NCBI GenBank assembly: GCA_937946835.1 | Contig: CALFAV010000029.1 | Span: 1 to 64,000 of the forward strand | Length of the DNA: 64,000 nucleotides | Origin: an uncultured Verrucomicrobiae bacterium | GTDB taxonomy: Bacteria > Verrucomicrobiota > Verrucomicrobiia > Limisphaerales > J093 | Reading direction: 5' to 3' | Part shown: positions 36,416 through 44,896 of the stretch, piece after piece | Layout of the letters: every line of letters begins with the position of its first letter | Position numbering within the stretch: position 1 is the first letter of the stretch | Program-made: the position numbers and the translations under genes | The notes under the pieces: model-generated | Told to the model about the DNA's origin: nothing | Seen by the model: the letters and a program-made list of their open reading frames with translations, nothing else | The model's database searches: none

Positions 36416-37452
36416 GCGGGCAGCGGTGCCGCGGAGGGCCGGGCCTTGAGGAGGGCAGCCACGGCGGCCACTTCCTCGGTGATGTGCTGGTTGATCTTTT
36501 GCTGCACGCTGCGCACGGCCTGGCCGATGGCGTTCATGATGGCCCGCTCGCGCGCGGAGCCGTGGGCGATGATGACGTTGCCATTGAGGCCCAGCAGCGG
36601 CGCGCCGCCGTGCATTTCCGGGTCCACGCGTTGTTTGATGCTCTTGAAGGCACCCTTGGCCAGCAGGGCGCCCAACTGGCGTTTGGCGCTGCGCCCCAGC
36701 TCCCGCCGGAGCCATTTGAACAGGCTGCCGGCCAGACTCTCGCAGGTCTTGAGCACGATGTTGCCCACAAAGCCGTCGCACACGACCACGTCCACGCCGT
36801 TTTCGAACAGGTCGTGGCCCTCGACGTTGCCGATGAAATTGAGCGGCAGTTGGCGGCAGAGCTTGAAGGTCTCCTGGGTCAGGTCGTTGCCCTTGACATC
36901 CTCGGTGCCCACACTGAGCAACCCCACCCGGGGCCGCGCATAGCCGAGGATTTCGCGCGAGTACACGCTGCCCATGATGGCAAACTGGGCCAGGTGGTGG
37001 GGGCGACACTCCACGTTGGCACCGGCGTCCACCAGCACGAAGTCGTTCACCGGTGCCGGAATGACCGCGAGGATGGCCGGCCGTTCCACGCCGGGCAGGG
37101 GCCGAAGCTTGATGGTGGCGGCGGTGACGACCCCGCCGGTGTTGCCGGGCGAGATCAGGGCCTCGGCCCGTCGTTCCTTGAGCAACTCCACCGCGCGGAC
37201 GATGGAACTGTCCTTCTTGCGGCGGAGGGCCTGGATGGGCTTGTCCTCCATCGTCAGCACCTCGCTGGCGTGCACGATTTCCACGCGTGCATCCAGCGGT
37301 CCGTGCCCTTCCAGGGCCTGCCGGATGGCCGCCTGGTCGCCCACCAGGAACAGCCGCGTAATGGCCGGGAAATGCCGCAGCGCCAGGCGTGCTCCCTCCA
37401 CCACGACACCGCAGCCGTGGTCGGCCCCCATGACATCCACTGCGATGCGCAT
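36412..37452 (-). CDS. plsX: Phosphate acyltransferase PlsX
   Basis: 346-residue enzyme making acyl-phosphate from acyl-ACP for phospholipid synthesis. MRIAVDVMGADHG at the N-terminus, RRKKDSSIVRAVELLKE, ALISPGNTGGVV, VDAGANVECRPHHLAQFA, and CDGFVGNIVLKTCES are the family motifs. Start at ATG 37452 gives the classical beginning; the open frame extends eight codons further upstream without homology. It forms the standard rpmF-plsX-fabH block. Confidence 0.95.
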   Translation of the reverse strand: MRIAVDVMGADHGCGVVVEGARLALRHFPAITRLFLVGDQAAIRQALEGHGPLDARVEIVHASEVLTMEDKPIQALRRKKDSSIVRAVELLKERRAEALISPGNTGGVVTAATIKLRPLPGVERPAILAVIPAPVNDFVLVDAGANVECRPHHLAQFAIMGSVYSREILGYARPRVGLLSVGTEDVKGNDLTQETFKLCRQLPLNFIGNVEGHDLFENGVDVVVCDGFVGNIVLKTCESLAGSLFKWLRRELGRSAKRQLGALLAKGAFKSIKQRVDPEMHGGAPLLGLNGNVIIAHGSARERAIMNAIGQAVRSVQQKINQHITEEVAAVAALLKARPSAAPLPA

Positions 37453-37509
37453 AACGAACCGGCGCGGGAGGCCCACTCCCGCGCGCGGCGCTGGTGAAGC
37501 CGGTGGGGC

Positions 37510-37698
37510 TCAGCCCTCGGCCACCACGGTGAGAACCTGGCGGCCGCGATAGTAACCACAGGCCGGGCAAACCCGGTGCGGGATGTACGGGGCCGCACAC
37601 TGCGGGCAGGTGCTCAGTTGCGGCAGTTTCAGCACACTGTTGTAGGCCCGGCGCATCCGTTGGCGGCTGCGCGAGGGTTTGCGTTTGGGAACACCCAT
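37510..37698 (-). CDS. rpmF: 50S ribosomal protein L32
   Basis: 62-residue L32. It begins MGVPKRKPSRSRQRMRRA, as nearly all L32 do, and has the zinc-ribbon form with CPQC and CPAC pairs and a Tyr/His-rich HRVCPACGYYRGRQV. It is placed between the YceD-like protein and plsX, the widely conserved arrangement. The start lacks a strong Shine-Dalgarno sequence, and the 12-nt gap to the upstream gene suggests coupling. Confidence 0.95.
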   Translation of the reverse strand: MGVPKRKPSRSRQRMRRAYNSVLKLPQLSTCPQCAAPYIPHRVCPACGYYRGRQVLTVVAEG

Positions 37699-37710
37699 AG
37701 CGTTGCGAGG

Positions 37711-38193
37711 TTAAAACTTCAGTTTGTCGAGGGCGGACCACACGGTCCGCTGCCCTGCCGTCTGTGCATCGGAAAAGTCCGTCGGCGACCGGCCGGAGGC
37801 GGGCCACCCGCTGCAATCCGGCGCGCACAAGGGACGCTGCGGCAGGGCGAGGACCGTATCTTCCCGCAAACAGGGCGTCAAGTCGGCAAGCTCGCCCACC
37901 TGGGGGATGGCCTCGGGGCCGGAGAGTTCGAGCTGTACCGACCAGGGATCGAGCGTGAGGCGGGACCGAAACGGCTTCAGGCACCGCGCGCAAAGGCAGT
38001 CCAGGTCCACCGTGAGCGCACCCACCAACAGCAGGATCTCCCCCTCCCGGCGGACCGTGAACCGGTAGTGCAACGGGCCGCTCAGGGCGACCAGGTCCTC
38101 CGGACCGCCCCAGTCCAGTTCCGGGACCGGCAGCAGCCCTTCGAGCAGGATGGGCGTCTCGGTCAGTTCGTTGAGGTTGAGCAGGACTGGCAT
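37711..38193 (-). CDS. YceD/DUF177 family protein
   Basis: 160-residue DUF177 protein, linked to 23S rRNA accumulation in plants and bacteria and nearly always next to rpmF. MPVLLNLNELTETP opens it, GPLHYRFTVRREGEILLLVG follows and the conserved CARCLKPF with two Cys is present. The tail differs from that of E. coli YceD and holds CAPDC, which could complete a metal site. ATG at 38193 was chosen because the homologous region starts there; the frame upstream is open but low-complexity. Confidence 0.85.
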   Translation of the reverse strand: MPVLLNLNELTETPILLEGLLPVPELDWGGPEDLVALSGPLHYRFTVRREGEILLLVGALTVDLDCLCARCLKPFRSRLTLDPWSVQLELSGPEAIPQVGELADLTPCLREDTVLALPQRPLCAPDCSGWPASGRSPTDFSDAQTAGQRTVWSALDKLKF

Positions 38194-38233
38194 GGCTGGA
38201 AACGGGCCGCCCGCGGGCGGCCCGGCTCGGGGG

Positions 38234-38743
38234 TTATTCGCGGAGCCGGGCCCGGCGAGCGTGCGGGCGACCGAACTTCCGCTCCAGGGCATGGAGCACC
38301 GGCGCGGGTACAAAGGCGCTGACATCGCCGCCGAGCCGGCAGATTTCCTTCACGATTCGGGAGCTGAGAAACGTGTACGCCTCCCGGGGCATGACGAAGA
38401 TGGTTTCCACGGCCTCGTTCAGGCGCCGGTTGATCAGGGCCAGTTGAAACTCGAACTCGAAATCCGACACCGCCCGCAGGCCGCGGATGATGGCGTCAGC
38501 CCGGCGGGCGCGGGCGTAATCGATGAGCAAGCCGTCGAAACTGTCCGTCTCGACGTTGGCGAGCGTGCGCGTGACCCGGGCCACCAGTTGGCGGCGTTCC
38601 TCCAGAGTGAACAGCGGCTGTTTGCCGTCGTTGTTGGCCACCGCCACAATCACCCGGTCAAACAACCGCGCCGCCCGCTGGATCACGTCCAGATGGCCAT
38701 TGGTCACCGGATCAAAACTGCCGGGGTAAATGACGGTGCGCAT
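38234..38743 (-). CDS. coaD: Phosphopantetheine adenylyltransferase CoaD
   Basis: 169-residue nucleotidyltransferase of coenzyme A synthesis. YPGSFDPVTNGHLDVI holds the T/HxGH ATP-binding motif, then IVAVANNDGKQPLF, IIRGLRAVSDFEFEFQLA and a late FLSSRIVKEI in place of the usual SSTxxKE. Start at ATG 38743 (MRTVIYPG) is the standard beginning. It opens the coaD-yceD-rpmF-plsX-fabH block on the minus strand and is followed by a 40-nt gap. Confidence 0.95.
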   Translation of the reverse strand: MRTVIYPGSFDPVTNGHLDVIQRAARLFDRVIVAVANNDGKQPLFTLEERRQLVARVTRTLANVETDSFDGLLIDYARARRADAIIRGLRAVSDFEFEFQLALINRRLNEAVETIFVMPREAYTFLSSRIVKEICRLGGDVSAFVPAPVLHALERKFGRPHARRARLRE

Positions 38744-38816
38744 CACTTCGACCACTGTTCGCTGATTGGATTGTTCCCCCTTTGGGAGGCGCCTGCGTTT
38801 CCGACCGGCTGACAAG

Positions 38817-38850
38817 GAATAAACCCGGGGCGGTCTTCCACCCCGGGTTT
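38817..38850 (-). terminator. Intrinsic terminator of the FecR-domain gene
   Basis: Perfect 10-bp stem AAACCCGGGG (38821-38830) / CCCCGGGTTT (38841-38850) with a 10-nt loop. On the minus strand the 3' arm ends in TTTATT. It begins 32 nt after the stop of the gene at 38883 and lies before coaD, so it insulates coaD from that transcript. Confidence 0.8.
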
Positions 38851-38882
38851 ACCGGTTCCAAAAGAGTTGTTATCAACCGCGG

Positions 38883-39719
38883 TTACTCGCCCCCACCACT
38901 GCCCGACGGCGGGACCGGAGTCACCGGGGTGGTCGGATTGAACACGGGCGGCAACACAAACGGTTTAAACAGGCTGCCCTGGGTGGGCGGTTGGAAGGGA
39001 CGATCCTCAATCGCCCAGGTCGGTTCGGGAGCGTAACCGGTGACTCCGGCCACTTCCGCCGCCGCCGGCGCGGCACCCATCTGACCCGCAGCCAGGGTGA
39101 TTTCCTCGTTGATGCTGGGCAGGGACTCAATCAAGCCGCCCTTGTTGTTGTTCAAGGTGGGCTCAAAGGTGTACCCGGCGCGCACCTGAAACTCGGTGGG
39201 CGCGGTCGCCCCGGGGGCGTTGTACTTCACGTAGCCGCTGCCCTCCAGAACGGAAAATTCACCCCGGGCCGAAACCTGATATTTGGTGCCCCGTATGCCC
39301 ACCACGCCGACCGGAGTGACCACCTCGTACCTCGAGGCGGCCGACATCTTGCGCACCACCCCCTGAATCTTGCCCGCCCGGAGCCCCAGTTCGGTGGTGA
39401 TGATGGTTTCCCCCGCGCCGCTTTCCACATTAAGTGTGGTCAACGCCAGCGTGGTGTCGGGGGTCACGCGCACAAACGGGCCGTTCTTGCCCAGATACAA
39501 ATCCACCACCCCGAGGGTGTCCGTCTTGATGGTGGCACCCGGACCCAACACCACCCCCTTCTTGACCTCGTTCCAGGTCACGCCATCCGTGCTGTATTGG
39601 GCCGCCCCGGCCCGCACCGCATCCACCCGCGCCGACCCGGTCCCGGCCAGGGCGCTGAAACCCAGGGCCAGAGCGCTGAAGACCACAACACCAGGACAAA
39701 ATCGCAGTTGTTTGTTCAT
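38883..39719 (-). CDS. Exported FecR-domain protein
   Basis: 278-residue secreted protein. Signal peptide in residues 1-29 (MNKQLRFCPGVVVFSALALG onward, ending ALAGTGSA). A FecR domain follows: VLGPGATIKTDTLGVVDLYL, VRVTPDTTLALTTLNVE, VRKMSAASRYEVVTPVGVVG and IRGTKYQVS, the highly conserved TPxxxxxxRGT motif. The C-terminal 60 residues are Pro/Gly-rich. Here FecR stands alone with no sigma factor or TonB receptor beside it, so an envelope-stress or surface role is more likely than iron signalling. GGAGTTAAC precedes the ATG at 39719, a clear ribosome site. It has its own promoter and terminator. Confidence 0.85.
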   Translation of the reverse strand: MNKQLRFCPGVVVFSALALGFSALAGTGSARVDAVRAGAAQYSTDGVTWNEVKKGVVLGPGATIKTDTLGVVDLYLGKNGPFVRVTPDTTLALTTLNVESGAGETIITTELGLRAGKIQGVVRKMSAASRYEVVTPVGVVGIRGTKYQVSARGEFSVLEGSGYVKYNAPGATAPTEFQVRAGYTFEPTLNNNKGGLIESLPSINEEITLAAGQMGAAPAAAEVAGVTGYAPEPTWAIEDRPFQPPTQGSLFKPFVLPPVFNPTTPVTPVPPSGSGGGE

Positions 39720-39768
39720 GGTTAACTCCGGACTCGGTTGATTGCCAATTGCTGTACTGTGCGAGGGC

Positions 39769-39796
39769 ACTTTATTTTCCCGGAACCGCCTGTCAA
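39769..39796 (-). promoter_or_regulatory. Predicted sigma70-type promoter of the FecR-domain gene
   Basis: On the minus strand TTGACA (39796-39791), a 16-bp spacer and TAAAGT (39774-39769). The surrounding 200 bp is clearly more AT-rich than the rest of the window (for example AAATTTTTT-like runs near 39810). The leader to the ATG is about 40 nt. Confidence 0.6.
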
Positions 39797-39964
39797 CCAC
39801 AGATTCAGAAATTTTTTCGCGTTCCCCCAACCCCCTCCCGACGGCCGCAGTAAACCGGGGGATGCGCCGGCACGCCATCGCTGGAAGACCGTCAGCCGGC
39901 CGAAATGGCCAGAAAAAAGTGGTCGAGACCGCGGAATTGGTGAAATTTGCCCGCGGTTCGATCC

Positions 39965-41296
39965 ATGAAAACCCCGTTCCCGACCCGACTCAGCCGACGC
40001 CGGTTCCTGAGCGCCTCCACCGCGCTGGCCACCGCGCCCCTTTGGGGGCGTCTGAGCGCGCCCTTCGGGGCCCGCGCCGCCCCACCCAGCGAACAAATTC
40101 GTGTGGGCCTTATTGGCTGCGGGGGCATGGGCAAGGGAGACCTGTCCGTTTTTCTCCAAAATCCCGAGGTCGAATGCCCCGTGGTCTGTGACCCGGACGA
40201 TGCCCAGGCCGCCGGCGCGGCGGCCCTGGTCCGGGAAAAGCGCGCACAGCGCCCCCAAACGGTGCGCGACTTCCGGCGCGTGCTCGAGCGCCCGGACGTG
40301 GATGCCGTCATCGTGGCCACACCCGATCACTGGCATGCCCTGCCCACCGTGATGGCCTGCGAGGCCGGCAAGGACGTGTACGTGGAAAAACCCCTGGCCC
40401 TGACCATTGCCGAGGGGCGGGCCATGATTGAAGCCGCGCGCCGCCATCGCCGGATTTGCCAAATGGGCGCCCAGCGCCTCAGCAGCCCCACCTACCGCGC
40501 GGCCACCGAGTTTGTCCGTTCAGACCGTCTGGGCAAGGTTGGGTTGGTGCGCGCCTGGGCCTACCTGGACTGGATCAAACCCATCGGCCATCCGCCCGAC
40601 TCAGCGCCCCCGCCCGGGGTGGACTACGACCTGTGGCTGGGCCCCGCGCCCAGGCGGCCGTTCAACCCCAACCGCTTCCATTTCAATTTCCGCTGGTTTT
40701 GGGATTACGCCGGCGGGCTGATGACCGACTGGGGCGTGCACCTGATCCAAATTCTGCTCTGGGGCATGGGCGAGGCCCCGCCGCGCGCCGTGGTGTCCAG
40801 CGGAGGCAAGTACGTGCTGGACGACAACTCAGAAACGCCGGACACCCAGATCACCGTGTACGAGTTCCCCACCTACACCCTGGTGTGGGAACACAAGGTC
40901 GGCATTGGCCTGGGCCTTTACAACCGGCCCTGGGGCATGGCCTTTGTCGGTACCGAAGGCACGCTGGTCATCAACGACAGCGGCTGGGAAATCCTGCGCG
41001 AACCCAGCAAGGACACGCTGGAAGCGAAGAAATTTCCCGGCGGCCCGGACCCGCGGCCGGCCCACATCCGCAACTTCCTGGACTGCGTGAAATCGCGGCA
41101 ACCCCCGGTCGAACCCCTTGAAGTCGGGCACCAGGTCTCCACCGTGGCCCACCTGGGCAACATCGCCCTGCGCACCCGCCGGCGCTTGGCGTGGGACGCC
41201 GCCCGCGAGCAGGTGGTCGGCGACAAAGCAGCCAACCGGCTGGTGACCCCGGCCTACCGCCCGCCCTGGAAACTGCCCTACCTGCCCCGGGGCTGA
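39965..41296 (+). CDS. Tat-exported Gfo/Idh/MocA oxidoreductase
   Basis: 443-residue NAD(P)-dependent oxidoreductase. A twin-arginine signal (LSRRRFLSASTALATAP, about residues 9-25) directs it folded to the periplasm. The Rossmann domain begins VGLIGCGGMGKGDL; VIVATPDHWHALPTVMA and DVYVEKPLALT carry the catalytic Lys. The C-terminal domain has the DWGVHLIQIL stretch typical of the verrucomicrobial/planctomycete group, which acts on sugars, inositols or glycans. It carries its own bound NAD in characterised relatives. It is convergent with a paralogue at 41373, and both end in similar PWKxP..RG tails. Confidence 0.88.
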   Translation: MKTPFPTRLSRRRFLSASTALATAPLWGRLSAPFGARAAPPSEQIRVGLIGCGGMGKGDLSVFLQNPEVECPVVCDPDDAQAAGAAALVREKRAQRPQTVRDFRRVLERPDVDAVIVATPDHWHALPTVMACEAGKDVYVEKPLALTIAEGRAMIEAARRHRRICQMGAQRLSSPTYRAATEFVRSDRLGKVGLVRAWAYLDWIKPIGHPPDSAPPPGVDYDLWLGPAPRRPFNPNRFHFNFRWFWDYAGGLMTDWGVHLIQILLWGMGEAPPRAVVSSGGKYVLDDNSETPDTQITVYEFPTYTLVWEHKVGIGLGLYNRPWGMAFVGTEGTLVINDSGWEILREPSKDTLEAKKFPGGPDPRPAHIRNFLDCVKSRQPPVEPLEVGHQVSTVAHLGNIALRTRRRLAWDAAREQVVGDKAANRLVTPAYRPPWKLPYLPRG

Positions 41297-41372
41297 ACCC
41301 ATCGGCGGGGCGCAGCGGCCGGCCCGCGATCCCACGCCCGGCGCGCCCAACCCGCCCGGGCCCCGCCGGCCC

Positions 41373-42743
41373 TCAGCCCCGCAGGTACTCGCGGGGGAAT
41401 TTCCACGGCGCCCGATAGCGCGGCACGGCCAGGGCTTCGGCCTCGCGATCGCCCACGATCCATTCCCGCTGCGGGTCAAAGCGGATCGAGCGACCCAGCT
41501 TCAGCGACAGCAGGCTCAGCGTGATCGGCACGTCCACCCGCACGTGGTAAAACACGCTGCAAGTGGGCTGTTGCCGGGATTTGATGCAATCCAGCCACTC
41601 GCGCTCGTGGCCCGGCGAGGGCGGGATCGAGGGCGGCGGCGGTTCCTTGCCCTGGAGCCGGTCGCCCTCGGCCAGCACGCGGAACATGCCGTAGTTGGCG
41701 TACAAGGTGCCGTTCTCCCCGTGGAAGTAGATGCCCAGCCGGCGCTCGGGCGGCTGGGACTTCATCAGGAAATCGTAGCTGTTGGTCAGGGTGGACATCC
41801 AGGTCATCGTCCGGCCCGGGTACTGCCAGAGCACCTCGTGGTGGTCGTAGGCATCGCCGTCGTCGCGCAGCACGTAGCGGCCGCCGGCCGAACTGGTCAC
41901 GGTGGGATAACCCAGGTCCAGGGCCCAGATCGGCAGGTCAATGATGTGCGGCGCCATGCCGGGGGTCCAACCGCCCGAGTAGGCCATCCACGAGCTGTGG
42001 TAGTAGGAGTCGGTGGCCAGGGTGGGGTTGAAGTCGCCGCGCGGCGCCGGGCCACACCACAGGTCCCAATCCAGGTCGTCCGGGGGCGGGGTGCGCCCGG
42101 CACGGCCCACGCCCGCGGGGGACTGGTTCATCACGTTGAAGGTGCGCACCACGCCGATGTAGCCCAGCAACCCCGAACGGACGTATTCGACCACGCGCCG
42201 GTAATTGTCCCCGGCGTGAATCTGGGTGCCGATTTGGGTGATGACGCCGTGGCGGCGGACCGCGTTCCGCACGGCGAGGCTTTCGCCCAGGTGCAGGGTC
42301 ATGGGTTTTTGCAGGTAGAAATCCTTGCCCGCCTCACTGGCGGCAATGGCCTGCAGGGCGTGCCAGTGGGGCGGTGTGGCGATGATCACCGCGTCCACGT
42401 CCGGCCGCGCGAGCACCTCCCGGAAATCGTGGGAGGGCCGGCAGGTGTCCTTGAACTGCGCCACGACACTGTCGCGGCGTTTGGCCCACACGTCGCACGC
42501 GGCGGTCACCACCACATCCGGGTATTGGGCACAATTGTTCAGGTTGGCCCGGCCCATGCCGCCGCAACCGATGAGGCCCAGGTGAATTTTGCTGTTCGGG
42601 CCGGGCGACCGCCGGGGCGGCTTGCGCGGCGCCGGGGCGCGGCCGGCCGCCGGGGCGGCCAGCGCGGTCAGGGCGGTGGTGCGTTGCAGGAAAACGCGGC
42701 GGGAAAGGGCCCGTGGGTCCTCGGGGACAGTGAGGGTGTTCAT
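41373..42743 (-). CDS. Tat-exported Gfo/Idh/MocA oxidoreductase
   Basis: 456-residue paralogue of the preceding gene. Twin-arginine signal SRRVFLQRTTALTALAAPA (residues 14-32). Rossmann motif LGLIGCGGMGRANLN, VIIATPPHWHALQAIAA and DFYLQKPMTLH (catalytic Lys), and the C-terminal SGGWTPGMAPHIIDLPIWAL. Substrate unknown; a sugar or glycan derivative is likely from the family. The RG-stop ends of the two genes form an 8-bp inverted repeat GGGGCTGA/TCAGCCCC (41289-41380), which may also act as a weak bidirectional terminator. The ATG at 42743 gives a standard Tat leader. Confidence 0.88.
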   Translation of the reverse strand: MNTLTVPEDPRALSRRVFLQRTTALTALAAPAAGRAPAPRKPPRRSPGPNSKIHLGLIGCGGMGRANLNNCAQYPDVVVTAACDVWAKRRDSVVAQFKDTCRPSHDFREVLARPDVDAVIIATPPHWHALQAIAASEAGKDFYLQKPMTLHLGESLAVRNAVRRHGVITQIGTQIHAGDNYRRVVEYVRSGLLGYIGVVRTFNVMNQSPAGVGRAGRTPPPDDLDWDLWCGPAPRGDFNPTLATDSYYHSSWMAYSGGWTPGMAPHIIDLPIWALDLGYPTVTSSAGGRYVLRDDGDAYDHHEVLWQYPGRTMTWMSTLTNSYDFLMKSQPPERRLGIYFHGENGTLYANYGMFRVLAEGDRLQGKEPPPPSIPPSPGHEREWLDCIKSRQQPTCSVFYHVRVDVPITLSLLSLKLGRSIRFDPQREWIVGDREAEALAVPRYRAPWKFPREYLRG

Positions 42744-42853
42744 GCCCGGATGAAAAGCCCAACCGACCCGTCCGGGCAAGTCCGCGTTCGGATCTGCGCG
42801 CGGCGTCTGGAGCGTTGGCAAATTCGGTTGGCAGCGCTGCGGTATGGGCTGTC

Positions 42854-43297
42854 TCAGCGCGTCTGGGCAAAGAGCATCAGCACCCGGGGGCCCTTGTCGG
42901 TTTGAAGCTGGTACTGCTCTTCCTGGAAACCGCGCGGCACGGCCAGACCGTCGCAGGCCTTGTCGTAAGTGGGTTGGCCGTCCACCAGCAGCATGTAGTG
43001 GTGGGTGCGGTTGCCGGGGATGTGGTGGATGGTCACGTGCCAGGCGTCCAGCCTGCCGTCCCGAATCAACGGCACCGGCTTCCAATGGGTGAAGGAACCC
43101 ACCACCTCCACCCGCTCCGGCTCCCGGGTTTGCCCCTCGGGCAGCCGGTAGCGGAAGACCTTGGAATAGGTCTGTCCCCGATTGGGATCCCCCGGCGCGG
43201 CCGCTCGGGGGCCGGCGGGCGGTTCGGGCACCAACGGTCCGCCCGCTCGGGCAGCGGGCTTACGCGAATCCAGCAAACTGCGCAGATATCCGAACAT
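42854..43297 (-). CDS. Stand-alone CBM48-like glycogen-binding protein
   Basis: 147-residue protein whose second half is an early-set CBM48 domain like the AMPK beta glycogen-binding domain: VEVVGSFTHWKPVPLIRDGR, DAWHVTIHHIPGNRTHHYML and VDGQPTYDKACDGLAVPRG, with Trp residues positioned to stack on alpha-glucans. The first 60 residues are Pro/Ala-rich linker. There is no catalytic domain or signal peptide. It may target a partner to glycogen or sense glycogen. It is divergent from the FolP-like gene, 190 nt away. Confidence 0.75.
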   Translation of the reverse strand: MFGYLRSLLDSRKPAARAGGPLVPEPPAGPRAAAPGDPNRGQTYSKVFRYRLPEGQTREPERVEVVGSFTHWKPVPLIRDGRLDAWHVTIHHIPGNRTHHYMLLVDGQPTYDKACDGLAVPRGFQEEQYQLQTDKGPRVLMLFAQTR

Positions 43298-43487
43298 GTT
43301 GACTCGGTTTTCCCCTCGCCGGCCAGCGACGATGCCCTCGCCCCGGCCCGGCGGGAGCGCACAGCCTAGCGGTTGCGAGCCGGACTGCAACTGACGAACG
43401 GGAGCCCCCCTGATTTTTTGACGGCCCGCCGGCCCCGGCGGGCGGCCGGGATTTGGCATCGCCGCGCCCGCCCGTATAGTGGCGGGC

Positions 43488-44375
43488 ATGTTGCAACTCG
43501 AGCACCTGGCCGAACTGGTGGCCGAGCACGGCGAGGCGTTGCGCCGGCCGGTCCGCGAATTCGACCTGCGCGGCCGCCGCTTCGCCTTCAACTCACGCCC
43601 GGCGATCATGGGCGTCATCAACCTCTCCCCCGATTCCTGGTACCGCGAGAGCGTGTGCCTGACCGCCGAACGCGCGCTCCGGCGCGGGCAGGTGCTGGCG
43701 GCGCAGGGAGCCGACCTGGTGGACGTGGGCGCCGAATCCACCCTGGCCCACGCCGCGCGCGTGGACGAGCCCGGGCAAAACAGCCGTCTGCTCCCGGTGG
43801 TGCGCGAGCTGGCCGCGGCCGGCGTGCTGGTCTCGGTCGAGACCTACCAACCCGCCGTGGCCCGCGCCTGTCTGGAGGCCGGGGCCGCGGTCCTGAACCT
43901 CACCGGCACCGCCCAAACCGACGAAATTTGCCGCATGGTCGCCGACCACGATGCGGGGGTGATCCTGTGCTACGTCCAGGGAGAAAACGTGCGGGAGGTG
44001 GGCGACTTCGACTTCGGCGCCGACCCGGTGCGACTGATGGAGGATTTCTTTGCCCGGCAAATCGAAACCGCCACGCGGTGCCGGCTGGAAAGAATCCTCG
44101 TGGACCCGGGGCTGGGCTTTTACTACCGCAACCTGCAGGACAGCGCGGCGCGCGTGCGGCATCAGATGCGGACCTTCCTGAACACGTTCCGGCTGCGGCG
44201 TCTGGGCTTCCCGGTGTGCCATGCGCTGCCGCACGCCTTCGAGTACTTCGGCGAGGAGGTGCGTTGCGCCGAGCCGTTCTTTGCCGTGCTGGCCGCGCTG
44301 GGGCGCACCGACCTGTTCCGCACTCACGAGGTGCCGCGCATCAAAGCCGTCCTGGACACGCTGGCCGTTTACTGA
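43488..44375 (+). CDS. folP: Divergent dihydropteroate synthase-like protein
   Basis: 295-residue TIM-barrel protein with the DHPS/pterin-binding pattern. IMGVINLSPDSWYRE matches MGILNVTPDSFxDG, GADLVDVGAEST matches ADIIDVGGESTRPG, and ILVDPGLGFYYRN matches VDPGIGFGK. The Arg-Pro-Gly after GEST and the NDVSGG motif (here LNLTGTAQ) are not kept, so it is either a very divergent FolP or a relative using another pterin or corrinoid. folB and a possible folate phosphatase lie at 57.5-59 kb. ATG at 43488 is preferred over GTG at 43479. A short AT-rich TATAGT lies 15 nt upstream. Confidence 0.6.
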   Translation: MLQLEHLAELVAEHGEALRRPVREFDLRGRRFAFNSRPAIMGVINLSPDSWYRESVCLTAERALRRGQVLAAQGADLVDVGAESTLAHAARVDEPGQNSRLLPVVRELAAAGVLVSVETYQPAVARACLEAGAAVLNLTGTAQTDEICRMVADHDAGVILCYVQGENVREVGDFDFGADPVRLMEDFFARQIETATRCRLERILVDPGLGFYYRNLQDSAARVRHQMRTFLNTFRLRRLGFPVCHALPHAFEYFGEEVRCAEPFFAVLAALGRTDLFRTHEVPRIKAVLDTLAVY

Positions 44376-44446
44376 GACGCCCGCCCCAACCCGGCGCGTA
44401 ATCCACGGCCTGTCAACCCCGGCCGGGCCGGTCCCGCCCGCCGACC

Positions 44447-44875
44447 TCAAGCCCGTTGGGGGAACAGGTGGTAAAGCAACCAGTACACCAGCACCCCGGA
44501 CACGCTCACGTACAGCCACAGCGGCCAGGTCCACCGCGCCACCACCCGGTGCCGCTCAAACTGCCCGCGCATTGCCCGCCACAAGGTCACCAGCACCAGC
44601 GGCAGGATGGCCACGGCACCCACCAGGTGGGTCAACAGGAGGGCCAGGTAGTACGGCCGAAACCACGCCGGGTCCGTGAACCGCGTGTGGCCAACCTGAG
44701 CGTGGTAAGTCAGGTACGAGATCAGAAACGCCAGCGAGGTCACGCAGGCGGCGACCATGCAGTTGCGGTGCGCCGTGCGGCGGTGGCGCCGAATGCCCAC
44801 ATAGCCCGCGACCAACAGCAGCGTGCTGGTGGCGTTCAACGCGGCGTTCAGGTGCGGCAGATCGGTGTAGTTCAT
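44447..44875 (-). CDS. DUF420 membrane protein (cytochrome oxidase assembly-like)
   Basis: 142-residue protein with four membrane helices of the DUF420 family. LPHLNAALNATSTLLLVAG opens it, RTAHRNCMVAACVTSLAFL, YLTYHAQVGHTRF and YLALLLTHLVGA follow, with His residues at the positions that are conserved in the family and might bind heme or copper. Members occur beside cytochrome c oxidase and SCO genes. Here a SCO protein lies 21 nt upstream on the same strand, so the pair probably supports terminal oxidase assembly. The ATG at 44875 is used; GTG two codons earlier is possible. Confidence 0.85.
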   Translation of the reverse strand: MNYTDLPHLNAALNATSTLLLVAGYVGIRRHRRTAHRNCMVAACVTSLAFLISYLTYHAQVGHTRFTDPAWFRPYYLALLLTHLVGAVAILPLVLVTLWRAMRGQFERHRVVARWTWPLWLYVSVSGVLVYWLLYHLFPQRA

Positions 44876-44896
44876 CGGCACGGGTTTCGTGGCGCC

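Noticed and set aside
39950-39964. GGTTCGATCC resembling a tRNA T-loop
   Set aside because: No acceptor stem, anticodon arm or CCA around it; it is immediately followed by the ATG of the Tat oxidoreductase.
41289-41380. 8-bp inverted repeat GGGGCTGA/TCAGCCCC between the two Gfo/Idh genes
   Set aside because: It is formed by the similar RG-stop codons of two convergent paralogues, so it may be a by-product; noted in the gene entry only.
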